From Semisulcospira habei (taxonomy: Eukaryota; Mollusca; Gastropoda; Semisulcospiridae), in assembly GCA_036245525.1 (NCBI GenBank), contig BTPG01000002.1, forward strand, positions 160,279,609 to 160,343,608: a stretch of DNA of 64,000 bases, given 5' to 3'. The notes under the pieces are model-generated. The model did no database searches, had not been told where the DNA came from, and was given only the letters and a program-made list of their open reading frames with translations. How positions within the stretch are numbered: the stretch's first letter is position 1; each line of letters starts with the position of its first letter. Made by a program: the position numbers and the translations under genes. Of this stretch, positions 20,520 to 32,208 are shown one piece after another.

Positions 20520-21296
20520 TCTCCAGTCAGCGGGAGGCTTGCCATCTGCAGCGACGTGTGGCGGTCGCTGTTCCCAGACGACCCGTGGATCCAGTCCACC
20601 GTCTCCGAGGGCCTACTGCTCTCCTTTCGGACCCCGCCGCCCCTACGGTGCAGCCCCGTTTGGACGTCTGCCCTTCCGGATCGCCTCAAGTCTGCTGCGC
20701 TTCGAGAGGAGATCTCCGCCCTGCTGCGGAAGAACGCGACGGAGGTGGTGTCGTGCCACGACTCACCCGCCTTCTACAGTCGCCTCTTTCTCATCCCCAA
20801 GCGCGGCAACAGGTGGTGTCCGATCATCGACCTTTCAGCGTTGAATGAGTTCATCGCAGCGCCGTCCTTCCGCATGGAGACCGCCAGAGCCCTTCGCGCC
20901 GCGGTGCAACCCATGGACTTCGCTGTCAGCCTGGATCTAGCAGACGCTTACCTACACGTTCCCGTGCATCCGGCTTCCAGACGCTATCTGCGCTTCGCAT
21001 TCGACAGCGTCATTTACCAGTTCCACGCCCTCCCCTTTGGCCTCAACCTCAGCCCCTGGGTGTTCACCCGTCTCATGGACGGCGTCATCGCCAAGGCCAG
21101 GCGGACTTCGTCGAGTCCCTCCTCGAACTACCTCGACGATCTGCTTCTGCGCAACCAGTCAGCACCCGCCCTGGAGAAGGACCGAGACTCCTTGCTGGCC
21201 CTCCTCCACAGCCTCGGCTTCATAGTCAACTTAGGCAAGTCGGATCTCGCCCTGTCCCGCCGCTTCGTCCACCTTACGGACCTCAATTTGGTGTGA
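20520..21296 (+). pseudogene. DIRS H: reverse transcriptase
   Basis: Nearly intact RT: SPAFYSRLFLIPKRGNRWCP, IIDLSALNEFIAAPSF, AVSLDLADAYLHVPVHPASR, YQFHALPFGLNLSPWVFTRL, NYLDDLLLRNQS (YLDD), NLGKSDLALSRRFVHL. It ends at a TGA after TDLNLV where other copies have CGC or CGT (Arg); the upstream Gag frame does not join without an indel. Confidence 0.9.
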
Positions 21297-21309
21297 CTCC
21301 CGGAACCAC

Positions 21310-22371
21310 GGATCCAGAAGTTGGCGAACCTGGCTCGTCTAGTTTCTCAGAAGGAGGCGGTCCCCACCAGAGTCTGGTTACAGCTCTTAGGCCTGATGAG
21401 CGCAGCTGCGGATCTCCTTCCTCTTGGCCGGCTCTACTCACGCCCGCTCCAACTTCATCTACTTTTTCACTGGCGTCCCTCGACTGGCGACATCGAGGCT
21501 CCCGTTCCGGTACTTCCCTTGCTCGTTCCACACCTCCTCCGCTGGGCAGATCCTGTCTGGCTAGCGACTGGAGTTCCACTCTTTACGCCGCCCCCCCCCC
21601 AGTTGTCCCTTTGCGTCGACGCCAACTGCTCCGGCTGGGCGCACACCTGCTGCCGACGCTCGCCACGGCTTTCGGCAGCTGGCCACCAGACCTTGCGGTC
21701 AAGCATATCAACTGGTTGGAACTACAGGTGGTGTGGCAAGCTCTCCTCGCATGGGAACTGACTCTCGGACACCAGGAGCTACTCGTCCTTTCCGACAACT
21801 CCACTGTAGTGTCCTACATACAGAAGCAGGAAGGGACCCGCTCCCCTTCCCTCTGCATTCTTCTTTACCAACTCCTCCGTTGGTGCGAGGATTGCCGCAT
21901 CTCTCTCTGAGTGAGACACATCCCTGGCCACCTGAATGTCCTCGCGGACTCCCTCTCCCGGCGCGGTCAGCTCCTCCATACCGAGTGGGCGCTTCACCCG
22001 GACATCTTTCGGAGGATCTGCGTCTCTTTGCGACGAGGTGGAACCGCCAGCTTCACCTCTTCGTCTCTCACGTCCCGGACCCCCTAGCCTGGGCGGTCGA
22101 TGCGCTCTCCATTCCCTGGGACGGCCTCTGCGCTTACCCTCCCTCGGTCCTTGTCCCCAAGGTGCTTCTCAAGCTCAAGGGATGCAGCGTGATCCTGTTG
22201 CTAGTGGCGCTGTTCTGCTGGACCGAATCTTGGACGACCGACCTCCTGAACCTCGCCACGGGGCCTCCGCTGCAGCTTCCCACACCTCGCACGATGCTCA
22301 AGCAGCCACGCCAGGCGCTCTACCATCCGTGCTACACGCTTGGAGATTGTGTGGCAAGCCCTCTCCGCTAG
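21310..22371 (+). pseudogene. DIRS H: RNase H and post-RNase-H domain
   Basis: RIQKLANLARLVSQKEAVPT and WLQLLGLMSAAADLLPLGRL (no WLQLG frameshift here, unlike A and B), SLCVDANCSGW, then shifted frames with NWLELQVVWQALLAWE, LLVLSDNSTVVSYIQKQ, DSLSRRGQLLHTEW, and AWAVDALSIPWDGLCAYPPS. A TGA at 21908 and a deletion near 22015 break the frame. Confidence 0.85.
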
Positions 22372-23412
22372 AGGTTTCTCGAGTGAGGCAGTGGCAGCTA
22401 TCGCTTCAGGCCGCAGTACCTCGACCCTGCGTGTCTACGAGGGAAAGTGGAGAGTACTTGGAGCCTGGTGTGACCTCCGTCGCCTCTCCCCTACCGATCT
22501 GACTTCCCCACAACTGGCCGAGTTCTTCCTCTGGCTCTTCGCCGAAGAACACTTGGCACCGATCACCATCAGGGGCTACCTTGCTATGATCGCCGACACT
22601 TACCGGCACCTGGGCCGAGCGGACCCCGGCAAGTGTAAAGATCTCGCTGACCTTATGGCCCACTTCGGCATACAGCGACCTGCCCTCCGCTCCCTGATCC
22701 ACGCTGGGATTTACCCTGGGTACTCACCTGGTTGAACTCTAAGCGTTTCGAGCCGCTTCCCCTAGCAAGCCTGGCCGACGTTACGCGAAAGACCTGCTTT
22801 CTGCTCGCCTTAGCCACAGCCTCCAGAGTGAGTGAGCTGCATGCGCTCTCTGCGCGCCCCGCCTGTCTGCAGTTAAGGTCGGATGGTTCCGTGCAGCTAC
22901 TAACGGACCCGGCCTTCTTGGCCAAGAACCAGTCCCCGTTGGCAGCCCCCCAGGTGATCACTGTACGACTGCTGAAGCCAATCGACCCCAACAAGGAAGT
23001 CAGACAACAGGACCTGGTGAGAGCCTTACGCGTGTACCTACGCCGAACCAAGCCGCTCCGCCGGGGATGCACCCGCCTCTTTCTCCCTCTGTCCCCAGGT
23101 AGAAAAGACATCTCAGCCCAGACGATCTCTTCTTGGCTAAGATGGGTGATACGCTCCACCTACCAGGACCTCTGCCCCGACGCTGCCAAGCGACTACACA
23201 TCAGGGCCCACGAGGTCAGAGCCATGGCTGCTAGCGTTGCTTTCGACCGCAACTGTGCTGTCCGAGACATTGTGGCTGCCATAGGCTGGTGGACTGAGTC
23301 GACCTTCACCCGGTTCTACCTCCGTAACCTGGCTGGCAAGCGAGACAACCTGGCCCTGGTGGGGGACATCGCGGCGGCGCAACACTCCCTCCCGGCACCC
23401 TCGGTGCCGTAG
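22330..23412 (+). pseudogene. DIRS H: tyrosine recombinase, one frameshift
   Basis: STLRVYEGKWRVLGAWCDLR and ITIRGYLAMIADTYRHLGRA, then one frameshift near 22715, after which 227 codons are open: LALATASRVSELHALSARPA (Arg), HIRAHEVRAMAASVAFDRNC (HxxR), FTRFYLRNLAGKRDNLALVG (Tyr nucleophile), ending at HSLPAPSVP. All three catalytic boxes are intact. This is the least damaged recombinase in the window with E's. Confidence 0.9.
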
Positions 23413-23732
23413 GTAATCCTTTAGCTAAAATTACCAGGAGCTTGCACCAGGGACCTCGCGCTGGGACCATATGGCGTTGAGGCGCGTCCCCTGGGTGGTG
23501 GATAGGGGGTCCCTCGTGAGAGGGGTGCACCGAATGAAATAAGGTGCCGTGAACCAACATGGTCTAAGGGAAGGTGACCCCGACAGAAAACCCCTGGTCC
23601 TCCTAGTAAGGGGGTTGGGCGTGGGGGTAGCTTCTCCACCCTGCAAAAAAGGAAATAGCTACAAAAACGCCGACGAAAAGACTAACAGTAATTCCTTTCC
23701 TGGAGGAGGAAGGTTCTTCTACTAGAAGACTT

Positions 23733-24689
23733 ATGAGGTCCTGTGGTGAAAGCCGGAAGTCTTCGGAAGCCACAGAACCGAGCCGCCTCTCTCTATCCAG
23801 GGACACAACCATGGGCACATGGAACGTCAAGACCATGTACCAGAGCGGCAAGGCCGCCCAGATAGCAGCGGAAATGCAAAAGTACGACCTTTCCCTGCTA
23901 GGTATCAGTGAAGCCAGATGGACGCAGTCTGGCCAGAAAAGGCTGTTAAGTGGGAAGATGATTCTGTATTCAGGTCATGAAGAGGAGAATGCCCCCCATA
24001 CAGAAGGAGTAGCATTCATGCTGTCACCAGTGGCACAGAGAGCGCTGATGGGCTGGGAACCTCTTGGGCCAAGAATTATCACAGCAGCCTTTAGAACCAA
24101 GAAAAAGCTCAAGCTGAACGTCATCCAGTGTTATGCGCCCACCAATGACAGTGATGAGGAAGAGAAACAAGAGTTCTACGACCGACTCCAGAGTGCCGTG
24201 GACAAATGTGCGGAGCGAGACATCACCATCGTCATGGGCGATTTTAATGCCAAAATAGGGGAGGACAACACCGGATACGAAGAGGTGATGGGGAGACAGG
24301 GACTAGGCTCGGAGATGAGTGAGAACGGGGAGAGGTTTGTAGACTTTTGTGCTCTAAACCGATTTGTCATTGGAGGCAGCATCTTCCCACACAGAAAAAT
24401 ACACAAAGCAACTTGGGTCTCACCTGACCATACAACAGAGAACCAAATAGACCATATCTGCATTAGCAAGAAATTTAGAAGATCCCTTCAAGATGTTCGA
24501 GTGAGGAGGGGAGCAGATGTCGCCTCAGACCACCATCTGCTTACCTTAAGAATGAAGCTCAAGCTAAAGAAAAGCCGCACAGAGACAACAAGAAGACAGC
24601 GCTACAATGTAGGCCTCCTGCGAGAAACTGGAGTTAGAGAAGACTCAAACTGGTGCTGTCCAACCGGTTTCAAGCGCTACAGGAGCTAG
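23733..24689 (+). pseudogene. RTE-like LINE: AP endonuclease domain
   Basis: Starts at or just after 23733; MGTWNVKTMYQSGKAAQIA, LSLLGISEARWTQSGQKRLL (E of the active site), LNVIQCYAPTNDS, ITIVMGDFNAKIGED (GDFNAKIG), NQIDHICISKKF, GADVASDHHLLTLRMKLKLK (SDHH). All expected APE-type motifs are present. A 1-nt deletion near 24637 shifts the frame into the RT linker. Confidence 0.92.
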
Positions 24690-26764
24690 TAAATGAAGAG
24701 GAGGTGGTCACCACAGAGCAGCAGTGGAAGGCAGTTAGAGAGGCGCTGAACTCAACCTGCAAAGACACTGTAGGGTTCAGGAAACACCACCACAAGGACT
24801 GGCTGTCGGCACAGACCTTGAAGAAGATAGAAACGAGGAAGCAGAAGAAAGCAGCGGTCAACAACAGTCGCACGAGAGCAGCCAAAGTAAGGGCACAGGG
24901 GGAATACTCGGAAGCCAACCGCGAGGTGAAGAGGAGTATCAGAGCAGACAAGAGGGCCTACACAGACAGCCTGGCAGCAGAGGCAGAAAAGGCAGCAGGC
25001 AGCGGCAACATGAAACAGCTCTACGACATTACCAGAAGATTGTCGGGTAAGTATGGCCATACAGAAAGACCAGTAAAAGACAAAGAAGGCAAGCCTATTG
25101 CAGACAGAGCAGACCAACTCAACAGATGGGCCGAGTATTTTGAAGAGTTACTGAACAGACCTAGCCCACCCGACCCCCCCCCCCCCCCCCCCCCCCCCCG
25201 ACATCCAGCCGGCAGAGACCGACCTACCCATCAGCTGTGACAGACCCAGCCGGGAAGAGATCAGAAAAGCAGTGGCATTTTTGAAGAATGGCAAAGCAGC
25301 AGGGCCAGATGGCATCCCAGCGGAGTCTCTGAAAGCAGACCTAGAGACAACAGTGGAGATGCTGTACCCACTGTTTGGAAAGATCTGGGAAGAGGAGGTG
25401 ATGCCAGCTGACTGGAAGGAGGGGTACCTAATCAAGCTTCCCAAGAAAGGCGACCTCAGCAAGTGTTCCAACTACAGAGGAATCACCTTGCTGTCAGTAC
25501 CAGGAAAGGTCTTCAACAGGATCATCCTAGAGAGAATGAAGAGCTCCGTTGACCCCCAGCTGAGAGACCAGCAAGCAGGATTCAGGAAGAACCGATCATG
25601 TACAGACCAGATCGCCACTCTCCGCATCATCGTGGAACAGTCTCTGGAGTGGAGCTCCCCGCTGTACGTCAACTTTGTGGATTATGAGAAAGCATTTGAC
25701 AGCATGGACCGAGAGACTCTGTGGAAACTCCTACGACACTACGGTGTACCCACAAAGCTCGTCCGCCTGATCAAGAGCAGCTATGATGGCATGACATGTC
25801 GTGTGATCCACGAAGGGCAGTTCACCAGAGAGCTCCAGGTCAGAACTGGTGTCAGGCAGGGGTGTCTGCTGTCTCCGTTCCTCTTCCTACTGACCATAGA
25901 CTGGGTCATGAAGATGACCACAGAGCACAGACGAAGTGGAATACAGTGGACACTGTGGACACAGCTTGACGACCTCGATTTTGCAGACGACTTGGCATTA
26001 CTGTCCCACACTCATCAACAAATGCAGGACAAGACCACGAGGCTTTCTGACATCTCGTCCCAAGTGGGCCTCACCATTCACAAACAGAAAACAAAGACGA
26101 TGAGGCTGAACACAACCAGGGAAGAACCAATCTTGCTTGCTGGCACCCCGTTGGAGGAGGTGGAGTCCTTCACCTATCTCGGGAGCATCATAGACAAAAA
26201 AGGCGGCACTGATGCAGATGTCAGAGCACGAATCGGTAAAGCCAGAGCAGCCTTTCTCCAGTTAAAAAAAGTGTGGAGTTCCAGAGAGCTGTCACAACAC
26301 ACCAAAGTCCGGATTTTCAACTCCAATGTAAAAGCAGTTCTCCTATATGGAGCAGAGACTTGGAGATTGACAAAACCACAGTCAACAGAGTACAGACCTT
26401 CATGAACAGTTGCCTTAGAAGAATTTTGAAAATCCACTGGCCAGAGAAGATCAGCAACGTCAGACTCTGGGACAGAACAGAGCAGATAACAGCAGAGAAT
26501 GAAATTGGGCGAAGAAGATGGGGATGGATCAGTCACAGCCTGAGAAAGCCAGCTTCCAGTATCACTAGGCAGGCATTGTCATGGAACCCCCAGGGAAAGA
26601 GGAAAAGAGGTAGGCCGAGAAACTCGTGGCGTCGAGACCTCCAAGCTGACATCAAGAGACTGGGAACCACCTGGAGTAGAATCGAAGAAGAAGCACAGGA
26701 CAGGAGTTGCTGGAGGTCTCTCGTCGACGGCCTATACCTGGGTAGGGGTGACAGGCGTAAGTAA
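24653..26764 (+). pseudogene. RTE-like LINE: reverse transcriptase
   Basis: Linker (LSNRFQALQELVNEEEVVTT) to the poly-C tract at 25174-25199, which shifts frame; then GKAAGPDGIPAESLKAD, LIKLPKKGDLSKCSNYRGIT, VNFVDYEKAFDSMDRETLWK, RTGVRQGCLLSPFLFLLTID, LDFADDLALLSHTHQQ (FADD), ESFTYLGSIIDKKGGTD, VLLYGAETWR. A frameshift near 26370 leads to LRRILKIHWPEKIS, RRWGWISHSLRKPASSITRQ and RGRPRNSWRRDLQADI, stopping at 26764. Confidence 0.92.
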
Positions 26765-26842
26765 GTTGCACCAGGGAGGACGGGTCTTGCTAGCTCGGTC
26801 GGTTACTGGGTTACGCGGCACCCTCCTCCTTTTCGCTATTCT

Positions 26843-26938
26843 CCATTGTAGTAATGGCATCGGTAATGTTTTTGAGGCAACAAATGAATTTTTCTCTAAA
26901 ATGTATTTTTTTTAAAAATACTTACCGATGCCATTACT
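26843..26938 (+). repeat. DIRS H internal complementary region
   Basis: CCATTGTAGTAATGGCATCGGTAATG...GAGGCAACAAAT joined to GAATTTTTCTCTAAAATG...ATACTTACCGATGCCATTACT. The second half is complementary to the H right end at 27160-27207. The first half implies an H left end with TTTGTTGCCTC that is no longer present anywhere in the window. Confidence 0.82.
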
Positions 26939-27207
26939 CGGACGGCCCTCCCACCTACCCCGCTCGCCGCTAGCCAGCTAAACAAAAAGAACTGGCTTGG
27001 CTTGGCTGCTCTGGCAGTTACCTATATGGGGTGGGAAGGGAGGCTACCCGGGTACCAGGTCATGGCACCCCTGGTGGCCTCCCTTGGCCCTAAAGGTACA
27101 CATCATAAGTTTTTGGGCTAAAATTATGCAAGCTATAGGTTGTTCCATTGTAGTAATGGCATCGGTAAGTATTTTTCGAAAAAATACATTTTAGAGAAAA
27201 ATTCTTT
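26939..27207 (+). repeat. DIRS H right terminal repeat
   Basis: Ends TACATTTTAGAGAAAAATTC followed by a T run; inverted partner (left ITR of H) is missing from the window. Confidence 0.75.
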
Positions 27208-27499
27208 TTTTTTAAAAAAATACTTACCAATGACATTACTAGAAGGACCCTCCCACCTGCCCCGCTTGCCGCCAGTAAGCTAAGCATTTCCGACTGGCGT
27301 GACACCATGTGGCACAGGGACGGGAGGCCACTCAGGGTCCCTGGTTATGGCCCCCTAGAGTTGCCTCCCTGGTTATGTAGGAACACAACAGGTTCTTAGG
27401 CTGAAATTGGTAAGCTAGGCATATCTTCCTAATACTAGTAATAGTAATGTCATCGGTAAATATTTTTCGAAAAAATACATTTTAGAGAAAAATTCATTT
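27208..27499 (+). repeat. DIRS F right end: half ICR plus right ITR
   Basis: Begins within an ICR (AAAAATACTTACCAATGACATTACT), runs through the CCCTCCCACCTGCCCCGCTTGCCGC leader and into an ITR that matches 17253-17460 inverted, ending AAAAATTCATTTT. Confidence 0.82.
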
Positions 27500-27893
27500 T
27501 CATCAGTTGCTTAAATGACTTGTGTTTGTACAGTGCACTCTGACTGTTGTTTTATGTATGTGAGTTAATAGCTATACACTTTGAGTAAAGTGGCAATGGC
27601 AGGCATAAAAAATGGCGCATGTGCTTACTGCTTCTTCCATTAAGAAAAAGTTTCATTTCTTTACCCTCCTTTCTAAAAGCACCATGAACATTTGATTTAT
27701 GGACCCTTGTTGCATTACATAAAATGGGCATGGACTGGATCAGTTTCTATGATTTCTACATCGGTGTTGACGTTTGGTTTAAACATGTGTTGATCATTAA
27801 AATTGACATAACTCTTTGGCATTCGCAAACTATTCATTACATTATCAATACATTCCTTGACGTATCTGTTGGTTGCTTTATTTTTTTTTGCAG
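27500..27893 (+). other. End of NGDN intron 1, no gene seen
   Basis: AT-rich intron ending in a polypyrimidine run (TTTATTTTTTTTTGCAG) before exon 2. Confidence 0.6.
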
Positions 27894-28004
27894 GAAGACT
27901 TGGTGAAAGCACTGCTGGAGAAGATCAAAACCAACAGTGGGAATGCCTTCCAGGTCTTTAGCTCACTACTGGAGAGTGACACCGTGAATACTTCACATTC
28001 AGAG
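27894..28004 (+). CDS. NGDN: NGDN exon 2
   Basis: 111 nt in phase 0 between TTTTTTTTTGCAG and GAG|GTCTGT. It encodes EDLVKALLEKIKTNSGNAFQ and VFSSLLESDTVNTSHSE, the N-terminal helical part of the Sas10/C1D-type fold of neuroguidin. It joins GISFLGVKNH of exon 3, as in orthologues where ...KGLSFLEVKDQLL follows this helix. Confidence 0.88.
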
Positions 28005-28214
28005 GTCTGTTGTGCTCTGATAAAATTTTGCATCCAATTCCATTTAAATATATCTGTCATGTGGCAGTGTGCCCTACATACACTCTTCAGACCAAAGAGT
28101 ACTGTTGGTGTTATTCCAGTTAAATACAAGTACTTTGAAAGAACCCATTACATCCTGCGAATGCTTTTAAAAAAATTGTTTTTTGTCCTATGAAGGCTAA
28201 ATTACAGATTAGGA

Positions 28215-28355
28215 GACGGATCAACCATTTTAGTTCAAGGGTGGTGCCAGAATTGCTTGGTGCCTCAGGCGCCAAGCTATTCTGGCACCACTCTTGAACT
28301 ATCATAGTCAAATTTGTTTCAAGCAATAGTGTCTCAGGATGAAAAGGGTTATAGA
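28215..28355 (+). repeat. Type I hairpin MITE in NGDN intron 2
   Basis: Hairpin 28232-28300: AGTTCAAGGGTGGTGCCAGA..GCTTGGTGCC, loop TCA, GGCGCCAAGC and complement, then ATCATAGTCAAATTTG and a terminal AGGATGAAAAGGGTTA. The same hairpin family is at 16602, 31842, 58188 and 58659. Confidence 0.75.
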
Positions 28356-28434
28356 GTAAAGTACAAATCAGACATTTATCATATATCCAGTTTTCTGTGT
28401 GCATGTGTAGGCCGTCAGATATGAATGTGAACAA

Positions 28435-28457
28435 CCCCCCCCCCCCCCCCCCCCCCC
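28435..28457 (+). repeat. Poly-C tract (23 bp)
   Basis: Uninterrupted run of C in NGDN intron 2. Similar runs lie at 3694, 25174, 30518 and 60844, and a G run at 33086. Confidence 0.9.
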
Positions 28458-29233
28458 AACCCGCTGCGGATTGGAGACAACTTTTTTTCAGAAGCCTATC
28501 ACCAATGAAGACAAAACAGTGTTTGCCAAAAATAAATACCGTGGCATGTACTATGGTCATATTTTCCTTCTTTGGGCCCTATATTTTGCTTTTGGGGGTA
28601 GGGTTGGTGTTAACGATGCAGTTCCCGTTAAAAAAAGCACACAGAACTAAATGACTGGTGTCTTTGGAGACATAATACATTTAGCTACCATTTACGGTGT
28701 ATTTATGGTGACGTCATCACGGCGCTATCTTTTTTACCTTTCATTATCTACGAAATATCCTTCTTGCCATAGGTGTCCAATCTTTGACATACTATGATGA
28801 AAACATATATACCAATGTTATATCATCAATGAAAACGTAAATGATTCAATGTTTTTGACTGTTGACCTTGAAAGGTGTTATTTAAAGGATAGGTCACCTA
28901 AAGTTGTACTTTATGAAAAAAAAACATCTTTTAAAATGTGATTAAAAAATCTTACTGAAAGTGATAACATTTAAGGGATTGCTATGAATAGTTGAAAAAT
29001 GATTAGACGTGACCTTAATAAAGGTCAAGGTCACAGTTTTCTAAGAGTTCCTAAGAATATTCAGTTTACAATAGAGCCCAAACATTTGCTCTGATTTTAG
29101 GAACATTTGCTCACAACACCTATAGGATCTCTCACTGCTGAATCATGTTCTGTTGAGTTGAGATTATCAGGAGCATCATAATATAGATACCCTTTATAAT
29201 TAGGTCAAGGTCACAATATGTACAACTGTGCAC

Positions 29234-29611
29234 CCCACCCGGGTCTGCCCTGGGGGACTTGGGTGGGGTTAGGTATTTTTTAGTTCCCAGGGTCACCCTG
29301 GTCAGCCCCACAGGGTGGGTTTTTCTCTCTATTCTGGGGCATGTGTTTCTGTCTACCCTTTGTCCATTCACCTGTATTTGCCTTTTTAAAACTCTCCCTA
29401 CTGTCTGCACTGCCTGTAGCTCTTGATATTGGATGTGTGTTGCTAAATGGTCTTAGCTTTATTTAGGCCCCATGTGTTAGGTTTATTTAATGTATTTGAC
29501 CGGCTGGCGACATACATTCAATGTTCTGTTTATTTTTTTTCACAAGCAGTGCAGGCACGTCCTGAGAAAGCCTTGTTGCTGTCGGGACGTTAAGCAATGT
29601 ACAATCATTAT
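29234..29611 (+). mobile_element. Short retroposon (SINE-like), copy 1
   Basis: About 380 bp, starting CCCACCCGGGTCTGCCC and ending ACGTTAAGCAATGTACAATC, flanked by a 13-bp duplication TACAACTGTGCAC (29221-29233, 29612-29624). Two other copies in this window (36642-43264, split by DIRS B, and 56387-56778) have the same ends and their own duplications. No tRNA-like A or B box is obvious. It has no coding capacity. Confidence 0.8.
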
Positions 29612-29657
29612 TACAACTGTGCACTCAATCTGATAAGTTAACTGTTTCATTGTCCTG

Positions 29658-29661
<4 letters not shown>

Positions 29662-29715
<54 letters not shown>

Positions 29716-29762
29716 TCTCTCTCTCTCACACACACACACACATACACACACACATACACATA
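29662..29762 (+). repeat. (CT)n and (CA)n microsatellite
   Basis: About 25 CT units (29662-29711), an interrupted stretch, then CA repeats to about 29760. Confidence 0.95.
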
Positions 29763-30538
29763 AAGATAAAGAATCTAATATAGGTAGTAGAAAAGAAAAG
29801 GATCTCATTCATTGTTTATGTATGGTCCATTTTGATAAGTATGGAACTTCTGCAGAGCACGTAGCCCTGACAAGTAATATGCGAGTCAACAGATCAGTTT
29901 CTTAAGCCAACTATAAGACGGTAGTCATGTAGTTTCTTCCCCCTACCCCTCCCCCCCCCCCTCCCCCCTTCGCCCCTCCTCACACCACCTCGCGTCACAC
30001 CGACCCCTTCGCAAGAAACACTTAAACTGGACATAACATTGAAACATTAAGCTATCTGGATTGTTCACACTACCATCAAGTCAGTGCATGGGCTGACAAC
30101 ACAAAACACTGTTCAAGCATGTTATGAGTGTTCGCAAGGAATGTACATATTAGTTTGAAACATGGCGCATGCAAATGGATTGAGGTTTATTGGTCATGTG
30201 AGTAATAACACTGAGAGAAAAGACATTTCGCAGACCACAGGCAATCCAAAGTTAATTTGCTTTTGTTGTTGTTGAATATTCTTTAAAACGCTATAACAAA
30301 GAGTCCCTTTATAGGGAGTTTTGGACACCTTCCTCAAAGGTCTGAATTGTTCCTCCGTTTCGAGGATTTCCTCGGTAATCTCGCCGATTCTTCCTCAAAC
30401 CCCTGTTTACACCTTTTAATTTCCTCTTTTTTTTTCAAAGTCAATTCAGACCTTTGCTTCCTCCCCCGACACCCGCACCGTGTTTATTTTGAGAGCAGTG
30501 GGAGTCCCTACACACGTCCCCCCCCCCCCCCCCTTTTT

Positions 30539-30735
30539 TGTTTTCGGCCATTGGAAGCAAGGGGAGGCCTTTTGTGCCAGGTTGAAGGTCCCAAACAAAA
30601 GGTTGGACCCCCCTCCCCCCTTTGTTGTTTGATATTTTGTATTTCGGCGACTGGTGAAAGTTTTCGGCCTTTGTAAGCAAGGTCGGGAGGCCTTTTCTGC
30701 CAGGTTAGAGGTCCCAAACAAATAGTTGGAACCAC
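30539..30735 (+). repeat. Degenerate two-copy direct repeat
   Basis: TTTTCGGCCATTGGAAGCAAG, then GGAGGCCTTTTGTGCCAGG and AGGTCCCAAACAAA at 30539-30610 recurs, diverged, at 30660-30732. A poly-C tract lies at 30518-30533. No coding sense found. Confidence 0.7.
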
Positions 30736-31739
30736 CCATGAGGTAACTGTTCCGCCCCCGGTGTGTGTGTGTTTTCAAACGCCCAAATAGCGTACACAGG
30801 TGATTTGATGGGGAAAATGTTAACAATCTATGATACCATACACACTGAATATCAAACGCGCCATAGTTTAATGTGCTCCTGACATTAGACCATCACAAAC
30901 ATTGTCTCAAGCATATGGCTGTTTGGGCTTACTGGACAGTCAGCTTGGCCGTTGGCCCACCACTTGAGATATTTCAAAAAGGGCTAAATTCCTTTTAGCA
31001 CAGTAATATTCTTTCATTCTATTCTGATTGGGCCAGCACAACTGTAGGCATACATAAATGTAGTCTCAGTCTTACACTAATTAGAAACATACTGTAAGCT
31101 CTGTGTGTGTGTGTGTTTATTGCCCCCATTTTAAAAATTTATTCCCAGCATAGTATTCACATTCTTAGCATAAACTGACTAATTTCCTTCAAAACCTGAA
31201 AAATTACAAAAACTTTAGCTGTAAAAATTCATATTCTGGAAATGTAATGAAAATCAATCCACTTTCAGCTCAAGGTACTATTATGACGTCACCAGATTTA
31301 ACAAACTGTGTAAATATGAAGTGCACATAAAATTCTGGAAGTATTTTAGCACATAAAAAGTCTTTTGTGTGCGTGTAATTCCATTAATCACCGCACCTAA
31401 AAAATGGTGCCATATTCATAGGGTCCAAATATGGAATGCTGTGACATCATTATGTATAAAAAGAAGAATATAATAAAGTTTATTATTTTCTGAATGCCCG
31501 ATAAACGACTAACACACCGATACCAAATAATTATTTTCTTGTAGTCATCATAGCTTTACTGTCTGTCCATCTAGTACCCCTACCCTCCAAAATTATGACC
31601 CCTTTGGGGGATGGGTTCTTGAACTGTTATGGCAAATTTATCATGATTTGTCAGGCTTGCAATGGGGTAATATTTAGAAAAAGACATAGTCTCATCCCCT
31701 TCAATGCCATTGGATGCAGACTGAGTTTCTGAAATCTTT

Positions 31740-31925
31740 GTTAATCCTTATCATTGGGAATACACCAGTGTGTGAAATAACTTTGACTAAAATAGTTCAA
31801 GGGTAGTGCCAGACTAGCTTGGCACCTAGTTTGACTAAAATAGTTCAAGGGTAGTGCCAGAATAGCTTGGCGCCCAAGCTATTCTGGCACCACCCTTGAA
31901 CTAAAGCCATTGATCCTTATCTGTA
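31740..31925 (-). repeat. Type I hairpin MITE with partial internal duplication
   Basis: Hairpin 31842-31902 (TTCAAGGGTAGTGCCAGAAT..GCTTGGCGCC and complement). The left arm is duplicated just before it (31782-31830). Ends TTAATCCTTATCATTGG and CCATTGATCCTTATCTG. Opposite orientation to the copy at 16575. Confidence 0.75.
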
Positions 31926-32208
31926 AGTACTGTAATGTCGCTTGCATATGGCAGTCAGTGTACAAATTTGAAGCTTTTAGCCTCAGTGAATGCTCAAACA
32001 GCCCCAGCCATCACAGGAACATGGGTACAAGGTGGTTTCAGCAGGCATAGATCATTACGAGTCCTCACAACTTGCAGTTGGATTGTGATCACGTTGTCAA
32101 TGCAGGGAATCAGGTAAGTGTGTTGAAAGCAGGCATTTGCTGATGTCTGTACCGCAAAATTATTAGTTTCTAATCTTTACAGCGCTGCATGTTATTCTTG
32201 TTTTACAG

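Larger units (their letters stand above)
23454..26765 (+). mobile_element. RTE-like non-LTR retrotransposon
   Basis: A 3.3-kb LINE with a 12-bp target duplication TTGCACCAGGGA (23442-23453 and 26766-26777), inserted in the 3' part of DIRS H between recombinase and ICR. It has a 5' UTR of about 280 bp, an endonuclease, an RT, and ends in a short GTAAGTAAG tail without poly-A, which fits RTE-type elements. Three frameshifts, one at a 26-bp poly-C tract. Plus strand, same as NGDN. Confidence 0.88.
17253..27499 (+). mobile_element. Composite DIRS element F/H
   Basis: Left ITR at 17253 (ATTACTTAGGAAGATATGCC) matches the outermost right ITR ending at 27499, so the outer element F spans the region. 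Inside, the coding body leads to an ICR (26843-26938) and right ITR (ending about 27207) of a different element H, recognised by CCATTGTAGTAATGGCATCGG. The H right end is followed directly by the remainder of F's ICR and right ITR. The Gag domain is present twice in tandem (seam near 19700). The simplest reading is H inserted at a TTT in F's ICR, followed by deletion between the two gag genes. An RTE-like LINE sits at 23454-26765. Confidence 0.8.

Noticed and set aside
23194..23851. Minus-strand ORFs around the recombinase end and the LINE 5' UTR
   Set aside because: Antisense shadows; no family resemblance.
29132..29410. Minus-strand ORF across the short retroposon
   Set aside because: It crosses the retroposon boundary into host intron and is not kept in the other two copies.
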